A DNA stretch of 29,907 bases, from positions 1-29,907 of the forward strand of contig JBAXBP010000024.1 in the NCBI GenBank assembly GCA_037141915.1, read 5' to 3'. Under the pieces are notes generated by a model. The model made no database searches. It was not told the origin of the DNA and saw only the letters and a program-made list of their open reading frames with translations. The stretch is from CAIRDP01 sp037141915. Lineage in GTDB: Bacteria; Bacteroidota; Bacteroidia; Bacteroidales; FEN-979. A program made the translations under genes and the position numbers. This document shows, piece after piece, positions 29,270 to 29,907 of the stretch (positions within the stretch are counted from its first letter, which is position 1; every line of letters begins with the position of its first letter).

Positions 29270-29907
29270 CAACGCACTGTTTTCACAATTTCATCGTCAA
29301 CAAGGATTCTTCCGCAATATTCACAAACAATGATCTTTTTATGCATCCTGATATCGAGCTGATGCTGGGGAGGTATTTTATTGAAACATCCGCCGCAGGC
29401 ATCGCGTTCTATCTGTACCACGGCCAGTCCGTTCCTGGCATTTTTACGAATCCTGGTGTAAGCTGTCAACAGCCTTTCCTCTATATATTTCCTGTTCTTT
29501 TCGGAATTCGTGATCAGGTCCTGCTCTTCCTTTTCGGTTTCTGCAATAATATCATCAAGCTCATTCTTCTTGATCTCCAAATCGCTCTTACGGTCGGAAA
29601 GCAATTTCTGGTACCTGTCTATCTCTTCCTTCTTCAGTTCGAGAGAAGCCTGGAATTCCTTGATGCGTTTCTCGGCAAGCTGGATCTCAAGATTCTGGAA
29701 TTCGATTTCCTTTGTAAGTGAGTCGTATTCCCTGTTGTTCCTGACATTCATCTGCTGATCTTCGTATTTCTTGATCAGGGCATGACAATCCTTGATGAAA
29801 GTCTTTTTCTCGGTTATCGATTTCTCAACAGCAACAGTTTCAAGTATGTAATTCTCCACACGGGTTTCCAAACCTGCGATCTCATCCTCAAGGTCCTGTA
29901 CTTCCAG
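29269..29907 (-). CDS. coiled-coil protein with C-terminal C4 zinc ribbon (CT398/DUF164-like), 5' end outside the window
   Basis: The reading frame stays open to the right edge (it reads LEVQDLEDEIAGLETRVEN at the border), so the N-terminus is missing; 212 residues are visible. Most of it is a long, charged heptad-rich coiled coil with NNREYDSLTKEIEFQNLEIQ as the conserved central hairpin. The C-terminal zinc ribbon has two CxxC pairs: CGGCFNKIPP and CEYCGRIL. This is the C4-type zinc-ribbon family represented by Chlamydia CT398. A putative TTG start at 29871 was rejected because conserved coiled coil continues upstream. It is coupled to the exported TPR gene downstream. Confidence 0.88.
   Translation of the reverse strand: MEVQDLEDEIAGLETRVENYILETVAVEKSITEKKTFIKDCHALIKKYEDQQMNVRNNREYDSLTKEIEFQNLEIQLAEKRIKEFQASLELKKEEIDRYQKLLSDRKSDLEIKKNELDDIIAETEKEEQDLITNSEKNRKYIEERLLTAYTRIRKNARNGLAVVQIERDACGGCFNKIPPQHQLDIRMHKKIIVCEYCGRILVDDEIVKTVR

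Overview
The window looks like a chromosomal segment of a member of the Bacteroidota, most likely a Bacteroidales-type lineage. The case rests on several independent signs: nine copies of the -7 box TAnnTTTG placed just upstream of genes (the Bacteroidota housekeeping promoter), a Thx small ribosomal protein, an archaeal-type prolyl-tRNA synthetase, a class A RNase P RNA, YfhO and head-GIN-domain proteins, and the near absence of Shine-Dalgarno sequences. No phage, plasmid, insertion sequence, CRISPR array or tRNA gene was found. Most genes are housekeeping or cell-envelope genes.

Layout. 1-1213: possible tail of an off-window gene, a Thx protein with a long Lys/Ala/Glu tail, a terminator, rsmG, and a heptamer-based palindrome over the rsmG stop. 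1287-3820: an OPT-family transporter, a very strong terminator, and an orphan PqqD-like protein. 3928-5606: an aminoacyl-histidine dipeptidase and the 53-residue ribosomal protein bL34 (rpmH). 5733-9466: a YfhO membrane protein translationally coupled to a glycosyltransferase. 9505-11278: a MATE transporter and RNase P RNA, transcribed divergently from facing promoters. 11321-12376: UDP-GlcNAc 2-epimerase. 12377-12746: a 370-base non-coding stretch with tandem heptamers, an inverted-repeat element, a diverged half copy of it, two further hairpins, and the gyrB promoter. 12747-14708: gyrB.

14778-19012 is a three-gene efflux cluster: HlyD-type adaptor, MacB-type permease without an ATPase domain, and TolC-like outer-membrane channel. 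No ATPase gene lies nearby. 19115-21350 holds a 2-Cys peroxiredoxin and, on the other strand, mazG followed by a PAP2 phosphatase. 21438-23364 holds a PagL-like lipid A deacylase and a head-GIN-domain lipoprotein. proS follows on the minus strand. 24925-27740 encodes a low-complexity lipoprotein rich in aromatic residues and glycine, then a FadL/OmpP1-like outer-membrane protein. 27737-29907 (minus) is a TPR protein coupled to a coiled-coil C4 zinc-ribbon protein that runs off the right edge.

There is no clear, previously undescribed multi-gene system here. The features most worth a second look are the intergenic short-period repeats and inverted-repeat element, start codons sitting directly behind terminators, the permease without an ATPase, the orphan PqqD, the slippage-prone lipoprotein and Thx tails, and three convergent gene pairs that share or abut palindromic stop codons (TTAA, TTAA, TGATCA).
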